DNA of 28,627 nt from an uncultured Hungatella sp. (GTDB lineage Bacteria; Bacillota; Clostridia; Lachnospirales; Lachnospiraceae), in the NCBI GenBank assembly GCA_910588505.1, contig CAJUPQ010000043.1, positions 1 through 28,627 of the forward strand. The letters run 5' to 3'. Position numbers and translations under genes: made by a program. A model generated the notes under the pieces. It was not told the DNA's origin. It did not search any database and saw only the letters and a program-made list of their open reading frames with translations. Position 1 is the first letter of the stretch; the number at the start of each line of letters is the position of its first letter. Shown here in pieces: positions 1 through 7,606 of the stretch.

Positions 1-5
1 AAGGA

Positions 6-55
6 GCTGTGAAAAATGGTGTTTTCAATCACTCCATTTTTTCACAGCCCCTTTT
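6..55 (+). terminator. Rho-independent terminator of a gene left of the window
   Basis: A GCTGTGAAAAATGG arm (6-19) pairs with CCATTTTTTCACAGC (34-48), with one bulged base, and is followed by CCCCTTTT. No gene of this window lies upstream, so it probably ends a plus-strand gene beyond the left edge. The A/T-rich arms could also work on the minus strand. Confidence 0.7.
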
Positions 56-191
56 AACAGTTATAGATGATTTTATGACTCCTGTTCTTTTGACAAGAAA
101 CCCATTGACAATCACCTCCAAAAAGAGTACCCTCTTATGTGGATTTGAGAAATTCTACATAAAATTTATGAGAAGAAAGAAGCGGATAGAC

Positions 192-1535
192 ATGGAGCAG
201 AGAAAACGATACCTGTTTACCAACCGGGACTTAACCCGCCTGATCGCCCCCTTGATCGTGGAACAGATCCTGGCGGTCACTGTGGGAATGGCGGATACCA
301 TGATGGTCTCCAGCGCCGGGGAGGCGGCCACGTCCGGGGTGTCTCTGGTGGATATGATCAACAACCTGATCATCAATGTGTTTGCCGCCGTGTCCACAGG
401 AGGTGCGGTGGTGGCGTCCCAGTATCTGGGGCATGAAGACAGAGATAAGGCCAGGGAGTCGGCCAACCAGCTGATCCTGATCACGGGGCTTATTGCCGTG
501 GGGATCATGGTTTTGTGTATTGTGTTTAGGGGCGGATTGCTGGGAGCGCTGTACCAGGGGGTGGAGGCTGATGTCATGAGAAATGCCCTGGTCTACCTGG
601 TGATGTCCGCCCTGTCTTACCCCTTTTTGGCGGTTTACAACTCCTGCGCAGCGCTGTTTCGCTCCATGGGCAACTCGGAGATCTCCATGCAGGTGTCCGT
701 GCTTATGAATGTGATCAATGTGGCGGGCAATGCCTTTTTTATCTTTGGCATGAAATGGGGCGTGTTCGGGGCAGCCCTGGCATCCCTGATCGCCCGCGTG
801 ATCGCCTGTGTGATCTTGTTTATCCGTCTTAAGAACAGAAAGCTTGTGATCTGTATTGATTCCCGCATCTTTGCCTGGAACAGAAAGATGATCGGAAAGA
901 TCCTGCACATCGGCATCCCGGGAGGGGTGGAAAACAGCATCTTCCAGCTGGGAAGGATCCTGGTGGTCAGCATCATCGCCACCTTCGGCACTGCCCAGAT
1001 CGCGGCCAACGCGGTGGCCAATAATCTGGACAGCATGGGCGTTTTAGCGGGACAGGCCATGAACCTTGCCATGATCACCATTGTGGGCCGGTGCGTGGGG
1101 GCCGGGGATTATGACCAGGCAGATTACTATGTGAAAAAGATGATGAAGCTCACATACCTGATCAACGGGATCTGCTGCGGCGTGGTGCTTGCAAGCCTGC
1201 CTCTGACGTTAAAGCTGTACGGGCTGTCAGAGGAGACCTTAAAGCTGGCTGCTATCCTGGTTCTGATCCATGACGGAATGGCCATCTTTTTGTGGCCCGC
1301 GTCCTTCACTCTGCCCAATGTGCTGCGGGCGGCCAATGACGTGAAGTTCCCCATGATAACATCCATTTTGTCTATGGTGGTGTTCCGCATAGGGTTAAGC
1401 TATGTCATCGGCGTGGGGCTGGGGCTTGGAGCTCTTGGGGTGTGGATCGCCATGGTGGTGGACTGGATCGCCAGGGTCAGCTGTTTTGTGGGGCGATATA
1501 AGAGCGGAAAATGGAAGAATCTGGCAGCGCTTTAG
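192..1535 (+). CDS. MATE family multidrug/Na+ (H+) antiporter
   Basis: Predicted 447-residue inner-membrane efflux transporter of the MATE family, which exports drugs or metabolites using a Na+ or H+ gradient. The protein is almost wholly hydrophobic with about 12 membrane segments in two related halves. The first half has the family-typical GGAVVASQYLGHEDRDKA stretch and a start like LTRLIAPLIVEQILAVTVG. The open frame extends upstream to position 9, but that extension crosses the preceding terminator and is not MATE-like. ATG 192 (MEQRKRYLF) is therefore chosen, with a weak purine-rich AGAAAGAAG site ahead; ATG 168 has no ribosome site. A TTGACA at 105-110 may belong to its promoter, although the matching -10 is poor. 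The length fits the family. The substrate cannot be told from sequence. Confidence 0.9.
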   Translation: MEQRKRYLFTNRDLTRLIAPLIVEQILAVTVGMADTMMVSSAGEAATSGVSLVDMINNLIINVFAAVSTGGAVVASQYLGHEDRDKARESANQLILITGLIAVGIMVLCIVFRGGLLGALYQGVEADVMRNALVYLVMSALSYPFLAVYNSCAALFRSMGNSEISMQVSVLMNVINVAGNAFFIFGMKWGVFGAALASLIARVIACVILFIRLKNRKLVICIDSRIFAWNRKMIGKILHIGIPGGVENSIFQLGRILVVSIIATFGTAQIAANAVANNLDSMGVLAGQAMNLAMITIVGRCVGAGDYDQADYYVKKMMKLTYLINGICCGVVLASLPLTLKLYGLSEETLKLAAILVLIHDGMAIFLWPASFTLPNVLRAANDVKFPMITSILSMVVFRIGLSYVIGVGLGLGALGVWIAMVVDWIARVSCFVGRYKSGKWKNLAAL

Positions 1536-1575
1536 AGGCTGGATGCTCAGAAGGAAAATTTGTGTAACTTGCCTC

Positions 1576-1603
1576 TTGTATTTTTCGGATAATGGTATAT
1601 AAT
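1576..1603 (+). promoter_or_regulatory. Sigma-A promoter of nrdDG
   Basis: TTGTAT (1576-1581), a 16-base spacer and a perfect TATAAT (1598-1603) lie 54 bases before the chosen nrdD start. The -10 box overlaps the first NrdR-like box. Confidence 0.65.
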
Positions 1604-1617
1604 ACTAGATGTAGTGT
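1602..1617 (+). promoter_or_regulatory. NrdR box 1 (candidate)
   Basis: ATACTAGATGTAGTGT matches 13 of 16 positions of the published NrdR consensus acaCwAtATaTwGtgt, including all its strongly conserved bases. It overlaps the -10 box and the expected transcription start, a repressing position. NrdR is the usual repressor of ribonucleotide reductase genes; assignment here rests on the motif and gene context. Confidence 0.6.
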
Positions 1618-1632
1618 TACAGACCATGAATA

Positions 1633-1648
1633 ATACAAGATATGGAGT
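1633..1648 (+). promoter_or_regulatory. NrdR box 2 (candidate)
   Basis: ATACAAGATATGGAGT matches about 12 of 16 positions of the NrdR consensus. It begins exactly 31 bases after box 1, i.e. about three helical turns, which is the known tandem spacing for NrdR. It covers the upstream ATG at 1642, which supports ATG 1657 as the true nrdD start. Confidence 0.55.
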
Positions 1649-1656
1649 GCAAGGCT

Positions 1657-3840
1657 ATGAATATCATAAAAAGAAGCGGTAAGGAAGTCTGCTTTGAGGC
1701 GGAAAAGATCCAGAGTGCGGTGGAGAAAGCCAACGGCACAGTCAAGGAGGAGGAACACCTGACAAAGGCCCAGATCGCCAAGATCGTCCAGTCGGTGACG
1801 GTCAAGTGCCAGGAGCTTAATCGGGCGGCCGGGGTGGAAGAGATCCAGGATATGGTGGAAGAGGAGATCATGCGCCACGACGCGTACAAAGTCGCCAACC
1901 ATTATATCACATACCGCTATAAAAGGCAACTGGTCCGCAAGGCCAACAGTACGGACCAGCAGATCTTAAGCCTGATTGAGTGCAGTAATGAGGAAGTGCT
2001 CCAGGAGAATTCAAATAAGAATCCAGTGGTCAACAGCGTACAGAGAGATTACATGGCGGGGGCGGTCAGCAAGGACATCACCAACCGCCTTTTGCTTCCC
2101 CAGGAAGTGGTCCAGGCTCATGAGGAGGGGATCATCCACTTCCATGACGCGGACTATTTTGCCCAGCACATGCACAACTGCGACCTGGTGAATCTGGACG
2201 ATATGCTCCAGAACGGCACGGTCATCAGCGACACCCTCATCGAAAAGCCCCACAGCTTTTCCACGGCATGCAACATCGCCACCCAGATCATCGCCCAGGT
2301 GGCTTCCTCCCAGTACGGCGGCCAGAGCATTTCTCTGACTCACTTGGCGCCCTTTGTGGACGTGAGCCGCCAGAAGATCGTGCTGGAGGTCCGGGAGGAG
2401 ATGAAAGAGCTGGGGTGCGAGGGAACCAGGGAGCAGATGGAAGCGATTGTGGAGAAACGCCTTCGGGACGAGGTGAAGAAAGGCATCCAGACCATCCAGT
2501 ACCAGGTCATTACCCTGATGACCACCAACGGCCAGGCGCCTTTTTTGACGGTGTTCATGTACTTAAACGAGGCGGGGCAGGACCACAGGCTGAAACATGA
2601 CCTGGCCATGATCATCGAGGAGACTCTGCGCCAGAGGATCCAGGGAGTGAAGAACGAGAAGGGACAGTGGATCACCCCTGCATTTCCGAAGCTGATCTAT
2701 GTGCTGGAGGAGGACAACATTTATCCGGAAAGCCCCTACTACTACCTGACAGAGCTGGCGGCCAGGTGTACGGCCAAGCGGATGGTACCGGACTACATTT
2801 CCGAGAAGATCATGATGCAGAACAAGGTGGACAAAAACGGGGAAGGCCACTGCTACACCTGTATGGGCTGCCGCAGCTTCCTCACCCCCTATGTGGACCC
2901 CCAGACAGGCAGGGGCAAGTATTACGGCAGGTTTAACCAGGGCGTTGTGACCATCAGCCTTCCTGATGTGGCCCTGTCCTCACAAAGAGATGTGGAGAAG
3001 TTCTGGGAGATCTTAGATGAACGGCTGGAACTTTGTTATAAGGCCCTGATGTGCAGGCACAGGCGTCTTAAGGGGACTCTGTCTGACGTGGCCCCTATCC
3101 TGTGGCAGAACGGGGCCCTGGCCAGACTGAAGAAGGGGGAGACCATTGACAAGCTTCTCTACGGCGGATACTCCACCATCTCCCTGGGCTACGCGGGCCT
3201 GTACGAGTGCGTGTACTACATGACAGGCCAGTCTCACACGAATCCGGAGGCCATGCCATTTGCCCTGGAAGTGATGCAGCGACTCAACGACGCCTGTAAG
3301 CGGTGGAAGGAGAAGGAGAACATTGACTTCTCCCTGTATGGGACCCCTCTGGAGTCCACCACCTATAAGTTTGCCAAGTGCCTCCAGAAGAGGTTTGGCA
3401 TCATCGAGGGCGTGACGGACAAGAATTACATTACCAACAGCTACCATATCCATGTGATGGAGGAGATCAACGCTTTTGACAAGCTGTCCATCGAGGCCAA
3501 GTTCCAGGCTCTGTCCCCGGGAGGGGCCATCAGCTATGTGGAAGTTCCGGATATGCAGGGCAATATCCCGGCAGTCATGGCGCTCCTTAAGCATATTTAT
3601 GACAATATCATGTACGCGGAGCTGAACACCAAAAGCGATTACTGCCAGTGCTGCGGTTTTGACGGGGAGATCCGCATTGTGGAGGATGCCCACGGAAAAC
3701 TGGTATGGGAGTGTCCCCAGTGTGGAAACCGGGATCAGGACAAGATGAACGTGGCCAGAAGAACCTGCGGCTATATCGGGACGCAGTTCTGGAACCAGGG
3801 CAGGACCCAGGAGATCAAGGACCGGGTGCTCCACCTGTAG
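1657..3840 (+). CDS. nrdD: Anaerobic (class III) ribonucleoside-triphosphate reductase
   Basis: Catalytic glycyl-radical enzyme that reduces ribonucleoside triphosphates to deoxy forms for DNA synthesis without oxygen; cytosolic, 727 residues. The N-terminal ~95 residues are an ATP-cone, the allosteric nucleotide-sensing domain. The catalytic barrel contains the cysteine-rich CYTCMGCRSF segment near residue 399. A CxCC...CPQC zinc site lies at about 663-690, followed by the RTCGYIG motif with the radical-bearing glycine near residue 705. ATG 1657 is preferred over ATG 1642 because GGAG (1644-1647) is correctly spaced for it and 1642 has no ribosome site. nrdG follows 9 bases after the stop, so the pair is one operon. 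Tandem NrdR-like boxes overlap the promoter and leader. Complete and of normal family length. Confidence 0.97.
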   Translation: MNIIKRSGKEVCFEAEKIQSAVEKANGTVKEEEHLTKAQIAKIVQSVTVKCQELNRAAGVEEIQDMVEEEIMRHDAYKVANHYITYRYKRQLVRKANSTDQQILSLIECSNEEVLQENSNKNPVVNSVQRDYMAGAVSKDITNRLLLPQEVVQAHEEGIIHFHDADYFAQHMHNCDLVNLDDMLQNGTVISDTLIEKPHSFSTACNIATQIIAQVASSQYGGQSISLTHLAPFVDVSRQKIVLEVREEMKELGCEGTREQMEAIVEKRLRDEVKKGIQTIQYQVITLMTTNGQAPFLTVFMYLNEAGQDHRLKHDLAMIIEETLRQRIQGVKNEKGQWITPAFPKLIYVLEEDNIYPESPYYYLTELAARCTAKRMVPDYISEKIMMQNKVDKNGEGHCYTCMGCRSFLTPYVDPQTGRGKYYGRFNQGVVTISLPDVALSSQRDVEKFWEILDERLELCYKALMCRHRRLKGTLSDVAPILWQNGALARLKKGETIDKLLYGGYSTISLGYAGLYECVYYMTGQSHTNPEAMPFALEVMQRLNDACKRWKEKENIDFSLYGTPLESTTYKFAKCLQKRFGIIEGVTDKNYITNSYHIHVMEEINAFDKLSIEAKFQALSPGGAISYVEVPDMQGNIPAVMALLKHIYDNIMYAELNTKSDYCQCCGFDGEIRIVEDAHGKLVWECPQCGNRDQDKMNVARRTCGYIGTQFWNQGRTQEIKDRVLHL

Positions 3841-3849
3841 GAGAGGGAT

Positions 3850-4377
3850 ATGTATTACAGCAACATAAAGAAATGGGATATTGCCGACGGCGCGGGGGTG
3901 CGGGTGACGTTGTTTGTGTCCGGATGCACCAATCGCTGCCCCGGCTGCTTTCAGCCGGAGACCTGGGATTTTCATTACGGACAGCCCTTTACCCAGGAGA
4001 CGTTAGAAGAGATCCTTCAGGCTCTGGAGCCGGAGTTTATCCGGGGGCTGACCCTTTTGGGGGGAGAGCCTATGGAGCCGGAGAACCAGCAGGTCCTGGC
4101 AGGACTCTTAAAGGCGGTAAAGGAGAAGTTTCCGGCAAAGGATGTGTGGTGCTACACAGGGTTTACCTATGAGGAGGATCTGCGCCCCGGCGGCAGGCGC
4201 CACTGTGATGTCACCGATGAGCTTTTGGCCATGGTGGATGTGCTGGTGGACGGAAGGTTTGTTCAGGAGAAAAAAAACCTGACCTTAAGCTTTCGGGGGT
4301 CGGAGAACCAGAGGGTGATCGATATGCCCTCCACTCTTCAAACGGGGCGGGTGGTATTGTCTGAGTGGAACGGCTAA
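3850..4377 (+). CDS. nrdG: Anaerobic ribonucleotide reductase activating protein (radical SAM)
   Basis: 175-residue radical S-adenosylmethionine activase that installs the glycyl radical on NrdD. The three [4Fe-4S] cysteines form CTNRCPGC (C26, C30, C33). The start WDIADGAGVRVTLFVSGC and the later LGGEPMEPEN stretch are typical of NrdG. A GAGAGGG ribosome site precedes ATG 3850 and the gene lies 9 bases behind nrdD, so the two are probably co-transcribed. No clear terminator follows the stop at 4375-4377. Confidence 0.96.
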   Translation: MYYSNIKKWDIADGAGVRVTLFVSGCTNRCPGCFQPETWDFHYGQPFTQETLEEILQALEPEFIRGLTLLGGEPMEPENQQVLAGLLKAVKEKFPAKDVWCYTGFTYEEDLRPGGRRHCDVTDELLAMVDVLVDGRFVQEKKNLTLSFRGSENQRVIDMPSTLQTGRVVLSEWNG

Positions 4378-4402
4378 AGGCTGGTTTTGCCAGAGATTCC
4401 CT

Positions 4403-4435
4403 TATAATTTCCGGGAAGATACCGATATATATAAT
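4403..4435 (+). promoter_or_regulatory. Promoter region of the FliD-like gene
   Basis: Two overlapping readings are possible. TATAAT at 4430-4435 is a perfect sigma-A -10, but its -35 is poor. TATA (4403-4406), 15 bases, then CCGATAT (4422-4428) resembles the TAAA-N15-GCCGATAT layout of flagellar sigma-D/sigma-28 promoters. Neither is proven. Confidence 0.4.
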
Positions 4436-4522
4436 GTATTTATGGATCGAGGATCACTGCCCTTTTGGGTGGGGGTTCGAAGATCAGATCACAGGTATTT
4501 TTATACCGGAAAGGAGAACATT

Positions 4523-5560
4523 ATGGCAATTGGCGGTATTTCATCAAATTATTACAGCACGTATAACAACTACAGTTATAACGGCTACAGCGGCAATGGA
4601 GTGAACACCTGGACGGACAACGCGAACAAAGAGGCTGAGGCTTTAAAAGAAAGCCTGGGGATTGGGAGCACTGACAAGACCAGCAGTACCAGCAACAAGG
4701 TTAGCAGCGCTACCACAGCCAGCAGCGCCAGCTCATTCCTTATGGGGTATCAGATGGCACTGGAAGATCTGGAGGCCGCGGCTGGAAAGCTGCAGACTGA
4801 CACCAAGGACAACGTATTTTCCAAGCTGGATTCCGCATGGAACGACATAGCCAACGGAAAAGGCACCAAGGATGGGTTGGAGAAGGCGCTTAACGACGTT
4901 GTTTCCGCAGTGAAGGATTTTGCTGATAAGTACAACCACACCGTATCTTATTTAAAGAAGAATGTGGAGCACGGTTCAGGCATATCCAGCCAGCTGGCCA
5001 GTTTCGAGAGAGGTCTTCCCACGGAGAAAGCGTTAAAGACCATGGGTATGAGCCTTGACAAGAACGGCAACCTGCAGGTGGATGAGAAGAAGCTGAAAGA
5101 GGCATTGGTAAGCGGCGTAGGCGCGTACATGAATGACGAGGGCGAGATACAGAGTGGTATCACGTTCGATGCTTCCGGAAAGATGGAGATCGATCCGAAT
5201 AACAGCACCATGCAGGTGGATGACAAGGGCAATATCACTTACACAGGCACCAAGGAAGCGTTAACCAGCGGCTCTAACTTTGTGAAGGAGTCCATCGGCG
5301 GGCAGTACGGCATGGCTGACCGCATCGGAAACAAGGCGACCGCAGCTCTGGATTCCCCGGTCACCAATATTCTGGGCAGCGACGCTCCTGAGGCGGAAGC
5401 CATCAAGGAAGCGGAAAAGAAGGATGCCGGAACCTACAGTTCCACAAAGAAGCAATCCCAGATGTCTGATTCTTTCTTACAGTTTGCCAGCTTCGCAAAG
5501 AGCGGCGCTTACAACTTAAGCAACTATTACGCGGTTTCCATGCTGAATATGCTTGTATAG
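4523..5560 (+). CDS. FliD/hook-associated-like protein, function unknown
   Basis: 345 residues. ATG 4523 follows AAAGGAG at good spacing; the longer frame from 4442 has no ribosome site. The N-terminal ~75 residues are rich in Y, N, S, G and T and of low complexity. The middle has a helical part (LMGYQMALEDLEAAAGKL; AVKDFADKYNHTVSYLKKN) and a GMSLDKNGNLQVDEKKLKEA stretch. That stretch is very like the part of flagellar cap protein FliD that reads L-x-x-D-x-x-G-x-L-x-V-D-x-x-K-L. The C-terminus AYNLSNYYAVSMLNMLV is amphipathic, as in axial filament proteins. There is no signal peptide, as expected for type III export. No other flagellar gene is in the window, so function is open. It stands alone between its own promoter region and a strong terminator. 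Confidence 0.6.
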   Translation: MAIGGISSNYYSTYNNYSYNGYSGNGVNTWTDNANKEAEALKESLGIGSTDKTSSTSNKVSSATTASSASSFLMGYQMALEDLEAAAGKLQTDTKDNVFSKLDSAWNDIANGKGTKDGLEKALNDVVSAVKDFADKYNHTVSYLKKNVEHGSGISSQLASFERGLPTEKALKTMGMSLDKNGNLQVDEKKLKEALVSGVGAYMNDEGEIQSGITFDASGKMEIDPNNSTMQVDDKGNITYTGTKEALTSGSNFVKESIGGQYGMADRIGNKATAALDSPVTNILGSDAPEAEAIKEAEKKDAGTYSSTKKQSQMSDSFLQFASFAKSGAYNLSNYYAVSMLNMLV

Positions 5561-5598
5561 ATGTAAGCTGAGCTGATTTTAGATCGCTATAAACAAGG

Positions 5599-5628
5599 GG
5601 ACTGCGCGATATTTGCGCAGTCCTTTTT
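5599..5628 (+). terminator. Rho-independent terminator of the FliD-like gene
   Basis: A perfect 9-base stem GGACTGCGC (5599-5607) / GCGCAGTCC (5615-5623) with a 7-base loop is followed by TTTTT, 38 bases after the stop codon. Confidence 0.9.
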
Positions 5629-5642
5629 AGCTGTTATACATC

Positions 5643-5826
5643 TCACCCATTCTCATAAAATTGGTTGGAGTTGATCAGTTTTTCTTTCCGCATCTCTATC
5701 ATAGTGTCAGTGATATCCTTTATAAATACATAGTACGGCTGATGCTCCTCGCCCACTGGGAGCTTTCCAGATGGCCGCAGTCGTCCACCTACCGGACCTG
5801 CCCGTCTTTCGGATGCTCCGGTACTG
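5643..5826 (-). pseudogene. Decayed PAS-domain fragment
   Basis: On the minus strand, one frame reads KDGQVR, stop, VDDCGHLESS. The next frame continues GEEHQPYYVFIKDITDTMIE and ends FYENG-stop at 5643. Joined, this reads like the second half of a PAS sensor domain (DGxVRWVxDxGxL...YYVFIxDIT). The missing Trp codon is TAG (5789-5791) and there is a frameshift near 5745-5765. Only about 55 codons remain. The 5' side runs into the repeat arm at 5836-5880, and no start, ribosome site or output domain is present. It is probably the remnant of a PAS-containing signalling protein. Confidence 0.55.
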
Positions 5827-5835
5827 GACATAATC

Positions 5836-5880
5836 CACGACTACACTCGACCTTCGCCATTTGCTCACTCAATTATACAC
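5836..5880. repeat. Palindromic repeat family B, single arm
   Basis: This segment resembles the right arm of the palindrome at 7431-7554, and its last 18 bases (GCTCACTCAATTATACAC, 5863-5880) are identical to 7537-7554. The partner arm is not recognisable here. The copies at 5863-5880 and 7537-7554 form direct repeats flanking the radical SAM gene. Confidence 0.65.
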
Positions 5881-5951
5881 CAAATTCATTTCTTTCGTAA
5901 ATAGTAAGTACGCCTAAACCATACAAACGGAACAAATGTTCGAAAAACAGC

Positions 5952-5980
5952 TTGCTTTGATGAGAAAATAGTAGTATAAT
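5952..5980 (+). promoter_or_regulatory. Sigma-A promoter of the radical SAM gene
   Basis: TTGCTT (5952-5957), 17 bases, TATAAT (5975-5980), 37 bases before the start codon at 6018. Confidence 0.75.
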
Positions 5981-6017
5981 AAAAAAGAACATACGTTTGC
6001 AAATGGAGGGATTGAGG

Positions 6018-7364
6018 ATGTTGATCCAGGAACAGATGGGATTGGCGGAAAAGCTGACTATCTTGTCGGACGCGGCAAAGTATGATGTCTCCTGCACATC
6101 CAGCGGCGTTGACAGAGGCGGAAAAAAGGGGATGCTTGGAAACGCGGTGTCCGCAGGGCTGTGTCACAGCTTTGGGGCGGACGGAAGATGTATCTCTCTG
6201 CTGAAGATCCTGTTTACCAATCAGTGCGTCTATGACTGCCGCTACTGCATAAACCGCCGGTCTAATGATGTAGCCCGGGCTTCCTTTACGCCCGATGAGG
6301 TGTGTACCCTCACCATGGAATTTTACAGGCGCAATTATATAGAAGGATTATTTTTAAGCTCAGGGATCCTCCACAGCCCTGACTATACCATGGATCTGAT
6401 CTATCAGACCCTTAAGAAGCTGCGGACTCAGTATCGGTTTAACGGCTATATCCATGTGAAGGCCATTCCGGGAGCCGATCCGGTGCTGATCGAGCATGTG
6501 GGGCTTCTGGCGGACCGTATGAGCGTGAACCTGGAACTGCCCACGGCCCAGGGGCTGAAAAGTCTGGCCCCCTCCAAGTCCAGATCCAGGATCCTGGCTC
6601 CCATGAGGCAGATCCAGAGAGGTATCCAGGCCGGAAAGGCAGAGCTGATCCCTCGCCAAAGGGGAGCCAGGTTTGTGCCCGCGGGCCAGAGCACCCAGAT
6701 GATCGTGGGAGCCACCCCGGAGAGCGATTACCATATGATCAAGGTGGCCGAGGCGCTGTATCACAACTATGATCTGCGGAGAGTTTTCTACTCTGCCTTT
6801 GTCAGGGTTAACGATGACAGCTGCCTTCCCGTCCTGCCGGGAGGCCCTCCGCTGCTGCGCGAGCACAGGCTGTACCAGGCGGACTGGCTTTTGCGGTTTT
6901 ACGGGTTTGGGGCCGATGAGCTTTTGACAGAGGACAGACCCCACTTTAACGTGCTTTTAGACCCTAAGTGCGACTGGGCCCTCAGGCATCTGGATGTGTT
7001 TCCCGTGGAGATCAACAGGGCGGACTACAGCACGCTCCTTCGGGTGCCAGGGATTGGGGTCAAGTCTGCCAGACGAATCGCGGCGGCCAGAAAGGGGGCT
7101 GTCCTGGATTTCGCGGATCTTAAGAAACTGGGCGTGGTGCTAAAGAGGGCCGTATACTTCATCACCTGCGGCGGAAGGATGATGTATCCCATAAAGGTGG
7201 ACGAGCGCTTTATTACCAGTCAGCTGGTAGGGGAGGAGCGCAGGAAGGTGTGGGATATCAGGAGTACGGACAGTTATCAACAGATATCTATGTTCGACGA
7301 CGGATGGCTGTCCCCCCAGCCCACGCCGGAGGATGTGCATGGGGCGGTGTTTGGGCAGATATGA
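6018..7364 (+). CDS. Radical SAM/helix-hairpin-helix protein, putative DNA modification or repair
   Basis: 448-residue cytosolic protein. Cysteines C70, C74 and C77 in CVYDCRYC form the radical SAM [4Fe-4S] site. Near residue 345, LLRVPGIGVKSARRIAAARK is a helix-hairpin-helix motif, a fold that binds DNA without sequence specificity. This combination, followed by a DUF4130-type gene, matches the family annotated as putative DNA modification/repair radical SAM protein, which in many bacteria is linked to uracil-DNA-glycosylase-like genes; the reaction is not known to me. ATG 6018 is preferred over 5997 because AATGGAGGG lies at the right distance. A strong promoter precedes it. The partner gene begins 242 bases after the stop, beyond a palindromic repeat. 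Confidence 0.85.
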   Translation: MLIQEQMGLAEKLTILSDAAKYDVSCTSSGVDRGGKKGMLGNAVSAGLCHSFGADGRCISLLKILFTNQCVYDCRYCINRRSNDVARASFTPDEVCTLTMEFYRRNYIEGLFLSSGILHSPDYTMDLIYQTLKKLRTQYRFNGYIHVKAIPGADPVLIEHVGLLADRMSVNLELPTAQGLKSLAPSKSRSRILAPMRQIQRGIQAGKAELIPRQRGARFVPAGQSTQMIVGATPESDYHMIKVAEALYHNYDLRRVFYSAFVRVNDDSCLPVLPGGPPLLREHRLYQADWLLRFYGFGADELLTEDRPHFNVLLDPKCDWALRHLDVFPVEINRADYSTLLRVPGIGVKSARRIAAARKGAVLDFADLKKLGVVLKRAVYFITCGGRMMYPIKVDERFITSQLVGEERRKVWDIRSTDSYQQISMFDDGWLSPQPTPEDVHGAVFGQI

Positions 7365-7430
7365 TCGGGAGAGGGATGTGGCGGAGTTTTTGAGGGGGAG
7401 GGCTATAGGAATGATTTCCTGGGCAAAATT

Positions 7431-7554
7431 GGTATATTATTTAGTGAGTAAATGGGGCGAGGGGTGTCGTGATGCCAGGGAGGGAAGGACAGGACCATCC
7501 TTCTTTGACTGGCCCCACGACAATCCTCGCCCCCATGCTCACTCAATTATACAC
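7431..7554. repeat. Palindromic repeat family B, complete copy
   Basis: An imperfect inverted repeat of about 124 bases. The outer arms read about TATTATTTAGTGAGTAAAT (left) and, on the opposite strand, TATAATTGAGTGAGCAT (right). They continue through GGGGCGAGG...GTCGTG on both sides and an inner CCAG...GGGAAGGA / TCCTTCTTTGACTGG. Related arms occur at 5836-5880 and 24995-25080. It has no coding potential; it is likely a non-autonomous palindromic element, and its transcript would fold into one long hairpin between the two repair-pair genes. Confidence 0.75.
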
Positions 7555-7606
7555 ATACAACGAATTTGAAGTTTCGGTTTACCCGGGTTAGGAGGAGAAA
7601 GGATAT

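Larger units (their letters stand above)
5629..6017. other. Gene-poor region between the FliD-like and radical SAM genes
   Basis: These 389 bases hold the decayed PAS fragment, a family B repeat arm and, from about 5880 on, A/T-rich DNA with the promoter of the next gene. No intact gene was found. Confidence 0.7.

Noticed and set aside
3013..3975. Long minus-strand frame (320 codons) across nrdD/nrdG
   Set aside because: It is a shadow of the conserved nrdD coding frame; it has no ribosome site and its residue composition is unlike a real protein.
7333..7569. 78-codon frame over the family B palindrome
   Set aside because: The frame reads through both arms of the inverted repeat, has no ribosome site and overlaps the end of the radical SAM gene.
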